A stretch of DNA of 64,000 bases from Wyeomyia smithii (taxonomy: Eukaryota; Arthropoda; Insecta; Diptera; Culicidae), in assembly GCF_029784165.1 (NCBI RefSeq), contig NC_073696.1, positions 107,128,665 to 107,192,664 on the forward strand, given 5' to 3'. The position numbers and the translations under genes were made by a program. The notes beneath the pieces were generated by a model that ran no database searches, was not told the DNA's origin, and saw only the letters and a program-made list of their open reading frames with translations. Positions within the stretch are counted from its first letter, which is position 1; every line of letters starts with the position of its first letter. Of this stretch, positions 34,301-45,481 are shown one piece after another.

Positions 34301-37300
34301 AAAACCGTGGCTGCAAGCTCTAAAGGAGTTGGACAACGTTGCATCTGTTGCAATGACCTGTAGCTTTACATTTTTGTGGACGGCAGTGAGCAAGCCAACT
34401 CTGCAGCAGTTTACTTCCGTGTTCGACTGGTGTTTAATAGAGCTGTGGTTGGTACCCGCTTACGCAAGACTATCGAAAAAGGTCACTTGGTACAAGTGAC
34501 CTTCTTCGATAGTCAGCGATTCCAGCACTGTTATTTCGTGGATTAAATCAGATACTTCCCGATATCGATAATACGTGGCGTTTAGAGCCAACCAGATGTT
34601 ATCTCTGTCAAATACCGACGAATGGGAGTGAAAATAATCGCAGCCGACGAAGCCACGAAGCTGGGTAGAGAACCGAACTGCAAGCTTTACAGTTGATGGA
34701 TGCTTGGACCCGCCTTTCTGTACCAAAAGAATAAGGATTACGGATTTCTGATAATCTTGCCCAAACGTCATCCGATTAACAAACTTGTTGTTGAACTAGT
34801 ATCGTTGAAAATATCGTCAGCTTGAGTGCACAGGTTCGGTCACTAGACAAACAACTCCTCAGATGATCCCGATGACCGTCCGTGGCTGCGTATCACTCCT
34901 TTCGTTCAACTCTTTACCGTCATAGGTATCGGTTAATTTGGGCCAAATCTTGTAAAGATCGGTTGTAGTCCTCTTTAACTCTGGGTAGCGATCTTTACGT
35001 ACCTAACAGCTCGAGTCCTGCACCTGGAAGTAATACACAACCTAACAACCGACTCGTGTATAAAGATAGTTCGACAATTCGCAGAGGAGCATCGAGGGTA
35101 GCATTCAAATCCGCTAAGGTAACGCTTGAGAGCGCAATGAAGGCCAGTAAATGAGCCTGTTTCGATAGACTACGCGACAGTGCCAATACAAACCCGTGGG
35201 TTGTCACCTACAGGACTGTAACAGCCAAGGCCAGAGGTGCGTCGGCCCCGGCAGTGCAATCAACAGCGATGTTGGAGCGGATCATTAAGGGAATTTTCCC
35301 ACGCCACGAGCCAAATACTTTGCCTCTGACTGTTGAGTTACCACAAACAGCTAGTGACGACAGCCGCGCAGAGGTCGAGAAGACGGTAAGGGTAACGGAC
35401 GATGAACTCATTGAGATCGCAAACTCCCTGCGGGTGAGCAAGGCACCGTGACCAGACGGAATCCCGAACTGGTAATTATGACAGCCATAAACGTTGTTCA
35501 GGGCGGTCATGCAGAAATGCTTAGATGACTGTCTCTTCCCGGACAAGGAAGTGACAGAGACTGATATTACTGCCGAAGGCCGAGAAACCCCCGGCATATA
35601 GGCACAGCTGGCAAAGGGCTTGAGAGGGTAATCCTCAACAGACTTGTGAGATTCACCGAGAGTGAAACCGGTCTGTGGATGCTACTCTCTTTGTTACCAA
35701 GATAGTACTCCAGCATAAAAAAGGGGTATTCGCTACTGCGTAATTTTCAGACCAGATGTGAAGATTGCTTTCAATAGCACCAGCTTGGACTCTATAGCCT
35801 ATGCGCTTCCCAGTCTACAAGATTCTAGAAAATTACTTCCAGAATCCAGAATCATCCCGGCGATGAATCGAAAGGCGTCATGGGGAATTTAACTGTCACC
35901 TGACACAGATCCTGCTTGGTCTTGGCTGCTCAAGCAGAACCTGCAAGGGCAAGTTATCCTTGTGTCCATGATGTGCGCGTGCGGTGATAACTGCTGTCCT
36001 CGTTTTGCACAGGTGAGGAGCGAAAACATAATGTGGCGGATGTGTGACGACGAGGGCACCAGGAGAGCCGTCAGCAACGTTGCTTCCCGGATCGTTCTCA
36101 CGTTGTAAGGCATTAATCGAAGCATCTACTATCGAAATGCCAGTGAAAGCTAACTGGCCGCCTCCAGGGAGTTACCTAAGATGTTATTAAATAAGAAGGT
36201 GCACTAAGCACACTCGCCCCTCCCTGGTCTAACAGTAATCCCAGGGAGAAAAAGGCTGTAGACCAGAGATTGAAACGAAGAGGAGCACCAGATATAGTAC
36301 ACAGCAAACGGTACTGACTTCATAGGCGCCTGAGGAGAGCTCGACGATGAGTTGCGGGAGATCAACTCAGCCATGGGCAACACCATTACGTACACGGATA
36401 CTCAGTGGTGGTTCAACCCACTATCAGCCCCTCTCATACTGGGAGAGAATGGTGCGTTCAGTAAATACGGCACTTGGAGTAAGTTGAACGTTGAATCGTT
36501 CGTGATATTTGTGGTCGAAACTGAGCACATAGCTAATTCCTGGTTGTTGATTTACCTATCAGTGCACAGCAGATATTTTGAACTTCGATTTTTTCTTTTG
36601 CTCAGACGGATTAGCTTCGTTTGGAGACGTTGGATTCCTAAAAATTTGCCGATCTTAACTCTGCGGTTCTAGTGGTTCCTCGATGTACTACCGATCAAAG
36701 AAAGAGCCTTGGTGATAATAGTCGATAGGAAATTTCGGGACCAGTTGAATCGAGGTCGAATATGTACAATCTTTCCTGGGAAGGACGGAGTTGCGCATCG
36801 CACGGATGTGGAAACAGTGACCGATGTGCTGAAATGCTGGTTTGCATCCTAACGGTTCTGGATTGACTGAGAGTGAATTGTCCAGGACAAATCAGCGGAA
36901 CTGAGTTAACCGCTGTTTTGTCCTGCACAAATCACTCTCGGTCAATCCAAAACTGCTAGGATGCAGGGGGATATTACGGCACGCGCCTCGGCTCTGTTGG
37001 CGTTCATGCGCTTGGGAGTACGAAGGTATGTGGAGAACTGTCAGTACAGGTTGTCGATAATTCCTTGTCAAAAATAGAAATAGAATCAGATGTGTCTTTT
37101 AGAATATAATCCATGACTTTCCGGTCCAATACAGGATTGCTCAAACCAGGTTTTCAATCCCCTTTTGGCAGAATTAAGTATTAAATACAAAACTTTTCGA
37201 TAACTTTTCAGTTAGTTCCGTAGTTTGGTTTGATGTTATTCACTTTTCGGTGCACCGGATGCAATTTTTTTAGCTTTCTAATTTGAACCGCGATATCTTG

Positions 37301-39180
37301 AAAACAACCTTTTAAACTTAAAGAACTGGCTTTGTTTATACTTTTTTTTTTACTTTTTGACTTGTTGATACTTATATTTAATTATTTTGAACAAGTCTGG
37401 GTAAATCTAATCCGATATAAACAATGTGCAGGAAAGCTGAAAGGTTGAGGCGGTCAGCGAAAAGACCGAAAATTTAATTTTAATATTTGTAAATCTAATT
37501 ATAAATTTTGTAAATCACATTTTTTTCCAACTGTGATAGAGAGCTTTTTCAGGCTGGGAACGACAAAAACTGGTATTGTCTTTTGTGGCAGACAGTTTTG
37601 TTGGAGTCCATTAAAAGCAGACGATAAAATATTGTCGTACCTAATTGATCGGTGGAGACTCTGTCAGTACGATACACTGAATAATGAATATGTATAGGAA
37701 AACAGAAACATAGAGCCAATTTCAATTTCATATGCGAAACTCGGATGTTTATGCATTAAGGCAAAAACAGTTGATTATTATGTATTATAATTCCTACAAA
37801 AAAGCTTCTTACTGAATCCTTTCACAGTTAGCAGAAATCAATAAATTACTTATGTTTAAAAAATATTGCTATTTTAAACTCAATATCATTTACAGGTGCA
37901 TAACTCCAACGCGAGACTGGAAATAACTGTTGAGTTATCAATGGTAAGCTTTAACAAGACAATTACTCCGATTAGTGTTCAGTTTTGCTTTCCATCTTGA
38001 AACAGCAATGGTTCGATGCGTATCTCCACTGGAACAAAAAGGAACACGCGGACATCAATACTCTTTCGATCACAGAGCAGGAGATTTGGTTGCCAAAGCT
38101 GGCAGCGAAGTCTTTGCTAAAGTACATATTTGACCTCTACTTAGTGATGCCATTTGAAGTATTTTTCTTTTAGATCACGCACTCAGGGTGGCAGCCACTG
38201 TTTTCAGGTCAAATGTCATCTAAGCTTCAACGGCGAGGTGATGTACTCTATGCTGTGCACTTATGGCGTGGACTGTTTCGATAATTCGCGTCATTGGGCG
38301 TTCGAAACGAAAAACTGTCCGCTGAGGATTTTTACGCCGGATTACGATATCAACCAGCTTTCGTTGTTTCATTTTCAGCGTCGACTGTCGTATGCAGTGT
38401 CTGGGGTGCTGCCCTATAAGATAACCTCATTTCAAATGGCAATTGTCAATAACACGGTGCACCCGGAGTTCAGGATGGACATAATCGTGGAGCGATTGAT
38501 CGGTCCGCATTTGGTTGTCTTTTTCATATTTATTATCAGTAAGTAAAATATCGCCATTACAATGTCAATAATATCCATTGAATTTATTTTTAGTATTGTT
38601 TATTTTAAATTTAGTAATCACTTGGTTGAGAATTGATAGTTCCATTCGAGCGGTAATTACATTCGCCTCTTTGGCACTACATTGTGCCTACACTTGCATA
38701 CTGTATTGGTACGCCAGTACTAGGATGGAACCAGCGCTAAAGTTAGCTCATCTATTGCTGGGATCATTACTCTGGACGTTCGCTTTAGTCGGATTACTAG
38801 CTTACTCAGAAAAAATGTCAAAACGTGACTGTACCGGTGTTCCTCACTTTCTTCGGAATATTTATCGAACGCTTTCCAGAATTGCCAGCATTAAACCATT
38901 TCTGCAGTTGGGCTATATCAACCTGGAGGATCCTCTGATAAAACCAACCACGGAAAGCTCCGAGGCACGAATGACCAACCACGTGACCGAAGAGCAATCG
39001 ATGCCACCACTGCCTTCCCCACCGACCCAGGATACTTCTATCGAGCAGGCAGATTCTGACGAGGAAGTCGATCCAAGCGACGTCAAGTGGAGCGTGTTTT
39101 TGCAACCTTTCGATCGTATCGTCTTTTGCGGAATTGCGACAACCTACGTGTTCATGCTGATGGTGCTGTTTCTGGCGTGA
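31314..39180 (+). CDS. Divergent Cys-loop (nAChR-like) receptor subunit A
   Basis: join(31314..31401, 31470..31642, 37896..37943, 38006..38121, 38174..38538, 38594..39180), 458 aa. Exon 1 is a signal peptide (MPNFAGWW...). The ligand-binding half includes QWFDAYLHWN and EIWLPKL (cf. WxDxxLxW and IWxPD) and a Cys-loop C-x13-C (CFDNSRHWAFETKNC) in exon 5. Four membrane segments follow: TM1 near PHLVVFFIF, TM2-3 in exon 6 and TM4 (IVFCGIATTYVFMLMVLFL) at the C-terminus. Would form a pentameric ligand-gated channel in the plasma membrane. No vicinal Cys pair, hence non-alpha type, and no GEK motif before TM2. Intron 2 is 6.25 kb and full of transposon debris; the others are 52-68 bp. AATAAA at 39252-39257. 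Confidence 0.82.
31753..31921. mobile_element. Small MITE in intron 2 of receptor gene A
   Basis: Ends 31753-31775 (GTATCAGCTCTATTATTGTC) and 31899-31921 are inverted copies with two mismatches in 23 bp. 169 bp, non-coding, C/G-runs inside each end. Target duplication unclear. Confidence 0.6.
32668..32798. mobile_element. Truncated reverse copy of the GGCGGC MITE
   Basis: The segment GTTACGTAACGCT...CTTACCTCC...ACAAAT.GTAACGCTCAA.GATACCCCCTC ending GCCGCC matches the left half of the element at 28999-29244 in reverse complement. It abuts the transposase relic that starts at 32799. Confidence 0.65.
32799..33247 (-). pseudogene. Tc1/mariner-superfamily transposase fragment
   Basis: Minus-strand reading runs from a helix-turn-helix-like region (MDRWKSTIQPCSKIVQRD) through KSRARKPYHAWLVF to the first catalytic Asp motif (LIDDETYIEAG), QIPGLEFFVGKSR and KFAKKYFGG, then stops where the MITE begins. 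The part with the second and third catalytic acids is missing. Lies in intron 2 of receptor gene A, antisense to it. Confidence 0.72.
33380..34850 (+). mobile_element. BEL/Pao-type retrotransposon fragment
   Basis: Broken plus-strand frames: TIFGSICSPAQSQYVV (33780), KEKHYVNDYLNSFDTEKNA (33885; BEL RT normally has YVDDYLDS), LEHVLDLSW (34060), PTKRMMLSFVLKIYDHLEL (34165), a piece reading like LELQ..VVGTRLRKTIEKGH (34440) and IIAADEATKLGREP (34635) of the RNase H. The order matches BEL/Pao RT-RNase H. Asp in the active-site YVDD is changed to Asn here. Many stops. Confidence 0.72.
34990..36460 (+). mobile_element. R1-type LINE fragment
   Basis: Broken plus-strand frames: RRASRVAFKSAKVTLESAMKASK (35085), ANTNPWVVTYRTVTAKARGA (35182), AMLERIIKGIFPRH (35265), VTDDELIEIANSLRVSKAP (35393) of the RT N-terminus, and GEFNCHLTQILLG (35885) of the 3' region. 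Similar copies at 47290-49630 and (minus) 49690-50760. Lies in intron 2 of receptor gene A. Confidence 0.7.
36844..36964. repeat. Imperfect hairpin, 55-bp stem
   Basis: Arms 36844-36898 and 36910-36964 are reverse complements with about eight mismatches, separated by an 11-bp loop. It starts GCATCCTA and ends TAGGATGC. Could be a tiny MITE or a pre-miRNA-like foldback; no family was recognised. Confidence 0.75.
36965..37895 (+). other. Rest of intron 2 of receptor gene A
   Basis: AT-rich, nothing recognised until the TTTACAG acceptor at 37889-37895. Confidence 0.5.
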
Positions 39181-39259
39181 GTTCGTTCAATCTAGCCGGA
39201 GTAGCATGCGATGGAGGAAAGACGGGCTCACAGCTCAATTGAATGCAATGTAATAAAAC

Positions 39260-40125
39260 CAATAAACAATAAGGAAATTTCCCATGTTTGTCACTAGCTA
39301 GGAATAGGAAGATTACTAGACCACATCCACAGGCGGGGAATGTTCATTGATTAGTGGCTGCTGAGAGCAGCATAACTAGTGATGGTATGGAACCAGTCAC
39401 TTCCGTTCAGAAATTAATGTGTTCGGTGCTAGCTTTAGTGTTTGCAAACGGCCGAAAATTTAGTTTTATTACGACATTAAAAGATCGTTCCAACTAGATG
39501 ATGGCTTTTTATTCAGTCGTGATGGAATTTCGGTCGTTGCGTTCGAGTGATGGGTGTGCAATTTAATTTATGGCGTGTATCGGCAAAAACGTAACGGAAG
39601 AAAGCACTTAACCCTCTAGTACCCAAATTAATTTTTAGATGGACTTCGAAAAAATCACTATTAAGCCTCATAAACATTTTTTAAGTTCTTATTGAAGCTA
39701 TTTAGAGGTTCGACTGAAGACCGCCTAGACGCGTAATTGAAAGTAGTGGAATGATCATGGTGAAATCCAACTGATCTTATGCAAAATTTGTTTTGTTTAA
39801 AACATGTGTGACATTATCCTTTCAAGTAAAACTTTCAAACAGTTTATTAGTCGAAGAAAGCAAACTGATTGGTCGATAACTTGAAACCTCAGCTCGATCT
39901 GGCTTTAAAATTGCAGTAATTTTACCTTTTCCCATAATTTGGAAAAATATGCAATTTTGAAACAACTATAGAACTTTTTTAATCTCTTTGTGCTCTCAGG
40001 GAGATGGTTGATAATTATTTAAAAAATCCTCATGATAACATGATAACACTACTTGACGTAAATAACACCATCACCAACAAAATGAGTAAGAATAAATTGA
40101 TTGTGAACGATGACAGTAATGGAAT
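39260..40125. other. Intergenic, no gene recognised
   Basis: No supported coding sequence or repeat between the poly(A) signal of receptor gene A and the 3' end of the minus-strand LINE. Confidence 0.45.
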
Positions 40126-40129
40126 CCTC

Positions 40130-43100
40130 TGCATACGTACACAACGGGGCAGCGAAAAAAATACAACCAACAGTCTCCAGCCATGGTATGGTTTTTGCTG
40201 TACGCTAAAGTCGTCTCCATTTCACTCGGGCCATGGCTGCAATTCGTCAGCTCTGCAGTCTGCGTAGGGTCCGTAAGTCGTCTTCAACCTGATCGATCCA
40301 CCTAACGGATTGGTCTCAAGAACCATCTTTACCGGGCTGTCGTCCAACATTCTTACGACATGCCCAGCCCACCGCAACCTGCCAACCTTAGCGGTGTGGA
40401 TGATAGATGGTGCCCTAAGCAGCTCCTGCAGCTCGTGATTCATTTGCCTTCTCCACGTTCCGTTCTCCATCTGTAGTCCACCGAAGATGGTACACAACAC
40501 CTTCCGCTCGAAGACCGCAAGGGCGCGTTGGTCTTCCATAAGCATAATCCATGTCTCATGCCCGTAGAGGACTACCGGTCTGATCAGCGTCTTGTAGATG
40601 ATTAACTTGGTGCGGCGACAAATTCTACTCGATCGGAGCGTCCTCCAGAGACCAAAGTATGCACGATTTCCTGCCATAATGCGCTGTTGAATTTCTCTGC
40701 TGGTATCGTTGTCGGCAGTTACAAGTGAGCCCAGATACACGAACTCATCAACCACCTCGATTTCATCCCCACCAATTTGAACTCGAGGTGGGAGGTTAGC
40801 ACTGTCCTCTCGTGAACCTCTTCCTTTCATGTACTTCGTCTTCGATGCATTGATGACCAGTCCAATCCGTTTGGCTTCAGCCTTTAGTCCGATGTACGTA
40901 TCCGCCATCTTCACAAAGGTTCGAGCCACAATGTCAATATCGTCGGCGAAACCAAACAGTTGAACCGACTTTTGGAATATCGTGCCACTCGTGTTAATCC
41001 CCGCTCTTCTAATGACACCTTCCAGGGCAATGTTAAACAGTAGGCACGAGAGAACCTAAACCTCTTCATGTTTCGAAGGGGCTTGAGAGTGCAGTGACTA
41101 CATACATCACTCGATCCATCGTCGCTTTGTATTCGCGGCGTTTCCCATAAACTGCCGAACCGCGAATATCTGATCCGTGGTGGCACGGGCACCCATGAAT
41201 CCCGCCTGGTAGTGCCCCACGAACTGCTTTCGTGATAGTCGTGATTCATCGTCGCTTTGACCAATTGCGTTAGTTTGTCGGGAAATCCGTATTTGTGCAT
41301 AATTTGCCATAGCTGGTCTCGATCAATTGTGTCGTACACTGATTTGAAATCGATGAATAAGTGGAGTGTGGGCACTGATCCTGATATATGATCCGTGGTG
41401 GCGCGGACACCCATTAATCCCGCTTGGTAGTGCCGCACGAACTGCTTCACAAGTGGTGATGCTCGACGGCAGAGTATTTGGGAGAGTACCTTGTAGGCGG
41501 CGTTCAGCAGAGTAATTGCCCGGTAATTGCAGCACTCCAGCTTGTCACCCTTTTTGTAGATGGGACTCACAATACCTTCCATGCACTCCTCCAGTACTCG
41601 TTCTTCCTCCCAAATCTTGTCAATGGCCCAGTGCACGCCTCCAACCAGAATTTCTTCTTCGTATTACAAAAGCACGCTGGGAAGTTGGTCCACTCCAGCA
41701 GCTTTATTGTTTTTCAGCCGGCCAATCTCCTGCTCCTCCTCCAGGAAATTGGGGGGTATCCTGTTGTCTTCTTCTCGTGCACCAAGATCCGTTGCCTTAC
41801 CGTTCTCGCGCTCTACTGCATCGCCGTTCAGATGCTCATCGAAGTGCTGCTTCCACCTTTCAATCTCCTGCACATATCGGCCTGCGGCATGTAGCTGTTC
41901 AGCTTCGCGTAAAACTTACGAGTGTTGTTAGCTTAGTACAGCTCTTCTATCGTTACACTATCTCGGTCCTCTTGCTGACGCTTCTTCCTCCGAAGGCCTG
42001 AGTGGCTGTTCCGTGCCTGTCGGTATCATTCCACGTTCGCTCTCGTACGGTGTTGCGGCATTCTCGCCCGTGCTGCGCTCTTCTCTTCGACTAACTGTTT
42101 GAATTCACCGTCAAATCAGTCATTTCTATGATTCGGAGCCTTTGCACCTAGTAGCGCTAGAGCAGTGCTACCTATGGCGAATCGAATGTTCCTCCAGCCA
42201 TCTTCAAAAGTAACTGCGCCAAGCTGCTCTCCCATCGGTAACGCTACCTCTAGCTGCTGCGCGTATTACTGTGCAACCGCGGCGTCCCGCAGTTGCTCAA
42301 TATTTGGTTTCGGCGTTCGACTTCGGCCAGTGTAATACACCGTCGAAAGGTTTGAGCGCTTTTACACAGCTACCAAATAGTGGTTCGAATCTATGTTCGC
42401 ACTGCCGAAGCGTGAACGTTGATGATGTCGGAGAGGGACCGTGGAACGTGGTCGATTTGATTCTTTTGATTCCCTGTCTGTTTGTCAGGTGAACTTCAAG
42501 TGGATTTGTGGAAATTTTTGCGGGGGAAGAAAGTACTTAGGACTACCATACCACGGAAGGCCGCAAAGTTTATGCACTGATGGTCGTTGTCATTAGACAC
42601 GGCGTGCAGGCTATCTGGCCCGATTACTGGTCTGCAGCGTTGCAAAGCGAGCGAGAAGCAAAGTCTTTCTCTTCCTTTTTGCTTGAGAACGAGACAAATG
42701 CTACGCTTCTCAAGTCTTTTGCACACACGGAATCGAGATACTCTTTCTTCTTCATGCATTCCCCTGAATAGTAGCAAGCACGCACCGACATCTCTGGAGC
42801 GACAGCTAGCTTAAATGGAGAATACTCCAGTGTGTGATATCGGCAGCTACAAGAACCTCGCTTGAGGTGTTGCATGCTGTTTATGAGTGAGACTAACAAC
42901 ACTGCCGGTCTGTACATTGCATTGCCTCCCGTCCTACCTTAGCATTAAAGTCCCCAATGACGACGACTTTCACGTCCCGTCGCGGGCAGCTATCGTAGAC
43001 CTGCTTCAGCTGTGCGTAGAACGCTACCTTCACGTTATCGGGTCTTCCCTCATGTGAACAGAGCTGTAGTTGGAGAACCTGCCCTTTATCCTCAACTTGC

Positions 43101-43260
43101 ATATCCTTGCGTTGATCGGCTACCACCCCATCACGCGTTGGCGCATCGTGCCCAGTACTATAAAGCTAGTTCCCAGCTCACCGGTGGTGCCACAACTCTG
43201 GTAGAAAGCAGCCGCCCGGTGCCCGCGTAATAATTGCTCGTCGGGTTCGTCGCTTCTACG
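40130..43260 (-). mobile_element. RTE-like LINE, endonuclease and RT, inactive
   Basis: Read on minus: endonuclease part (VKVVVIGDFNAKVGREA, 42925-43126), interrupted by a hAT MITE, then PVIGPDSLHAVSNDNDHQC (42540-42634), linker (PNIEQLRDAAVAQ, about 42290), IERWKQHFDEHLNG (41860), NNKAAGVDQLP (41690), RT (SPIYKKGDKLECCNYRAITL, 41570; LFIDFKSVYDTIDRDQLW, 41350), a duplicated RT piece near 41130-41240, and the thumb/C-terminus (GLVINASKTKYMKGRG, VYLGSLVTADND, VLYGHETW, RRQMNHELQELL, RLRWAGHVVRM; 40222-40929). Many frameshifts and stops. It lies between receptor genes A and B. Confidence 0.82.
42635..42904. mobile_element. hAT-type MITE, short form
   Basis: Termini CAGCGTTG...CAACACTG flanked by CTGGTCTG (42627-42634) and CCGGTCTG (42905-42912), an 8-bp duplication with one mismatch. 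270 bp. It splits the endonuclease reading of the LINE between GREA... and PVIGPDSL. Same family as 47934-48377, which is longer by an internal segment. Confidence 0.85.
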
Positions 43261-43545
43261 TTGACTTATGAGAATACTCATTTAAGTCTCTGGAAATGTT
43301 ATCTCCACTAGAAGCACTAATAAAGGTGAAACCTGTGTTAACCAGTGTTATAATCACATGATAACATGAATAAATAAATAAACAATATTTAACAGTCACT
43401 AGTTTGAATTTTAATGCTGTAACTAATACGTTGAAAGGTCTATTTAAGTTAATTTTTATCAGCAAACTCAGTAAAATTCTAACTACAATAATCAATAGAA
43501 ATATGGATATATAATGATAAGTAGTAAGTTCTTACCAGTAGATAC

Positions 43546-45149
43546 TTAATTTTTAGGGATAAGGGTGAGAAGCATAAAAACATATGCAATTATTACACCT
43601 AGAAAAAGTAACCTATCAATAATGAGCGCAACCGTTCTACAGAGCGTACTTTTTTCGACGATTTCTTGAGGTTCATTCGGGTTACTGCTGCTACCAACCA
43701 GAATAACAGTGTCCTCTGTAACTTCCTCGGCAGTACGCTCATTAACGCGGACATTTTCTGCCGCTTTGGAGCAACTGTCATCGTCTATGTCCGGGTTGAC
43801 TAACTTTTGTCCGAGACGGTTACTAGTTAAGGAAATTATTAAACCCCTAATGGCGGCTGGTGCTTCCTTGTCACTTAAGTAGAGATGTTTGAGAAAAACG
43901 GTCATTATCAGCAGGATTGCGGTGATCATTAGAGAGTCTCGGAAGAAAAGCACTGGAATGGAATAATTGTTATAAGTAACTGAATTGCGGTGGTGGTGAA
44001 AATAACTATACCAAACAAAGGAGTCGTTGATCCGTTGAAGGGAATCATCCAGTAGAGGTTTTCAATAAATAAAAAATGCACGAAAAGATTCGATCCTAGG
44101 ATGAGTAGTCGATCCAGCGAATAGCATTTTAGGCAAAGTGATATAAGATTTATAGCTAGCATTACTGTGGAAAAAGGAGTCATAACAAGTCTGATGATTT
44201 TTAGCGTGATTTCTACTTACCAAAAGCAGGTGTTAACACGACTGCGCAATGTGAACCGGAGTGTCGTTCTAGGATGTAATTGTAGATCAACGATGGATAG
44301 GTAGTATTTTTCTCCGGCAATGGTGACTGATGTTTTTGCACACTCATAGAGAGAATTTTCCACTCATTGTGTGTGTTGGTATCTTCCGATCCGAACGAGG
44401 TTCCGTTCACGATAAAATCTACCTCGTTCGAATGTTCCGCCCACATTCCAAAACGGATGCTGCAATTCTGACGATCAAACGGCCAGTTTGTATAATCCGA
44501 TCGGCAAAGTGTGTGGTACTCGCATGCTGGGACACATTTCACTCTGCCACTGCTAACAAGAACACACTTTGGCGTAGTGCAGGAAGCATCTAAGTTGTTG
44601 CTGTAAAAACTTAAGAGAAAGTGAAACGATTAGTCAATAGTCACAGATAAAAGTCGATTAGAACGCACGCCGAGTACGGTGTCACGTCGGGTATCCAGAT
44701 GTCATCAGATTTGATGATGAGTTCTTTGATGCCATCGTATTCCATGGGATTCCAATTTAAATACTCATCCTTCCACTGTAGTAACAGCCACACATTGATG
44801 TACAGTTTCTGAAGATTGTCTTCCTATAAACGTCAAAAGGCTGATTCCAGAAACTATTCTTTTCGTTGTTAAATTTACACTTACAAAGTTGAAATTTTGT
44901 AAAACCATATGCATATCTACGTGCACAGAATCGCTATGGCTTTTTACCGGTCGTTCTGATTTATCATATTTCGAGCAGAGCAACTTTGATTTCAGCGTTG
45001 CTTCTGTAGTTTTTGGTTCAACATCACAATTAACTGCCGCTGTAATGAAAACTTTTTATATTTTTTTCCTCAAAAGTATCAATTTAAAAACAAAACTTAC
45101 AGGCTCCTTGGGTATACAAAAACAATGTCAGAACCAGAAGTCGCATCAT
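43546..45149 (-). CDS. Divergent Cys-loop (nAChR-like) receptor subunit B
   Basis: complement(join(43546..43952, 44012..44164, 44221..44600, 44669..44823, 44885..45039, 45101..45149)), 432 aa. All introns are 56-68 bp and phases close exactly. Signal peptide MMRLLVLTLFLYTQGA. Ligand-binding half: SKLLCSKYDKSERPV, VWLLLQWKDEYLNW, IWIPDVTPYSA, and a Cys-loop C-x13-C (CRSDYTNWPFDRQNC). TM1 spans the exon 4/5 join, TM2 SNLFVHFLFIENLYWMIPF, TM3 spans exons 5/6, TM4 IIDRLLFLGVIIAYVFMLL near the C-terminus with a short TM3-TM4 loop. No vicinal Cys and no GEK before TM2. Tandem with gene C, same strand; the donor of exon 3 is GTGCGT. Confidence 0.85.
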
Positions 45150-45481
45150 GTTTGCTTCGCAGCTAGCTTGCAGAGAGATGTTATGTTTTCCAACTTAAAT
45201 CCTATACTAAAGCTGATACAGTAGCTACAGAGTATTGGAATGCGTTGGTCTAACCTACATTTTTTAACCGCCAATATCCGCCCCTCTGGTAATATGATAT
45301 TGCTATGTAGTATACTAGTTATCAACCGGTGTCTTCATGAGTTAAAGGAATTATTGGTTTATTCGTAGTGTCTAACATAAATGTTTCATACTTGTTGATA
45401 GTTGCAATTATATAGATAGAAGTTTAATAAAAGGTTCGCCCCACCATTTATTTATAGATATATTTAAAACATAGGACTGAT

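Noticed and set aside
43370..43385. AATAAATAAATAAAC as a LINE tail
   Set aside because: No LINE coding sequence lies upstream on that strand; likely a chance AT-rich run.
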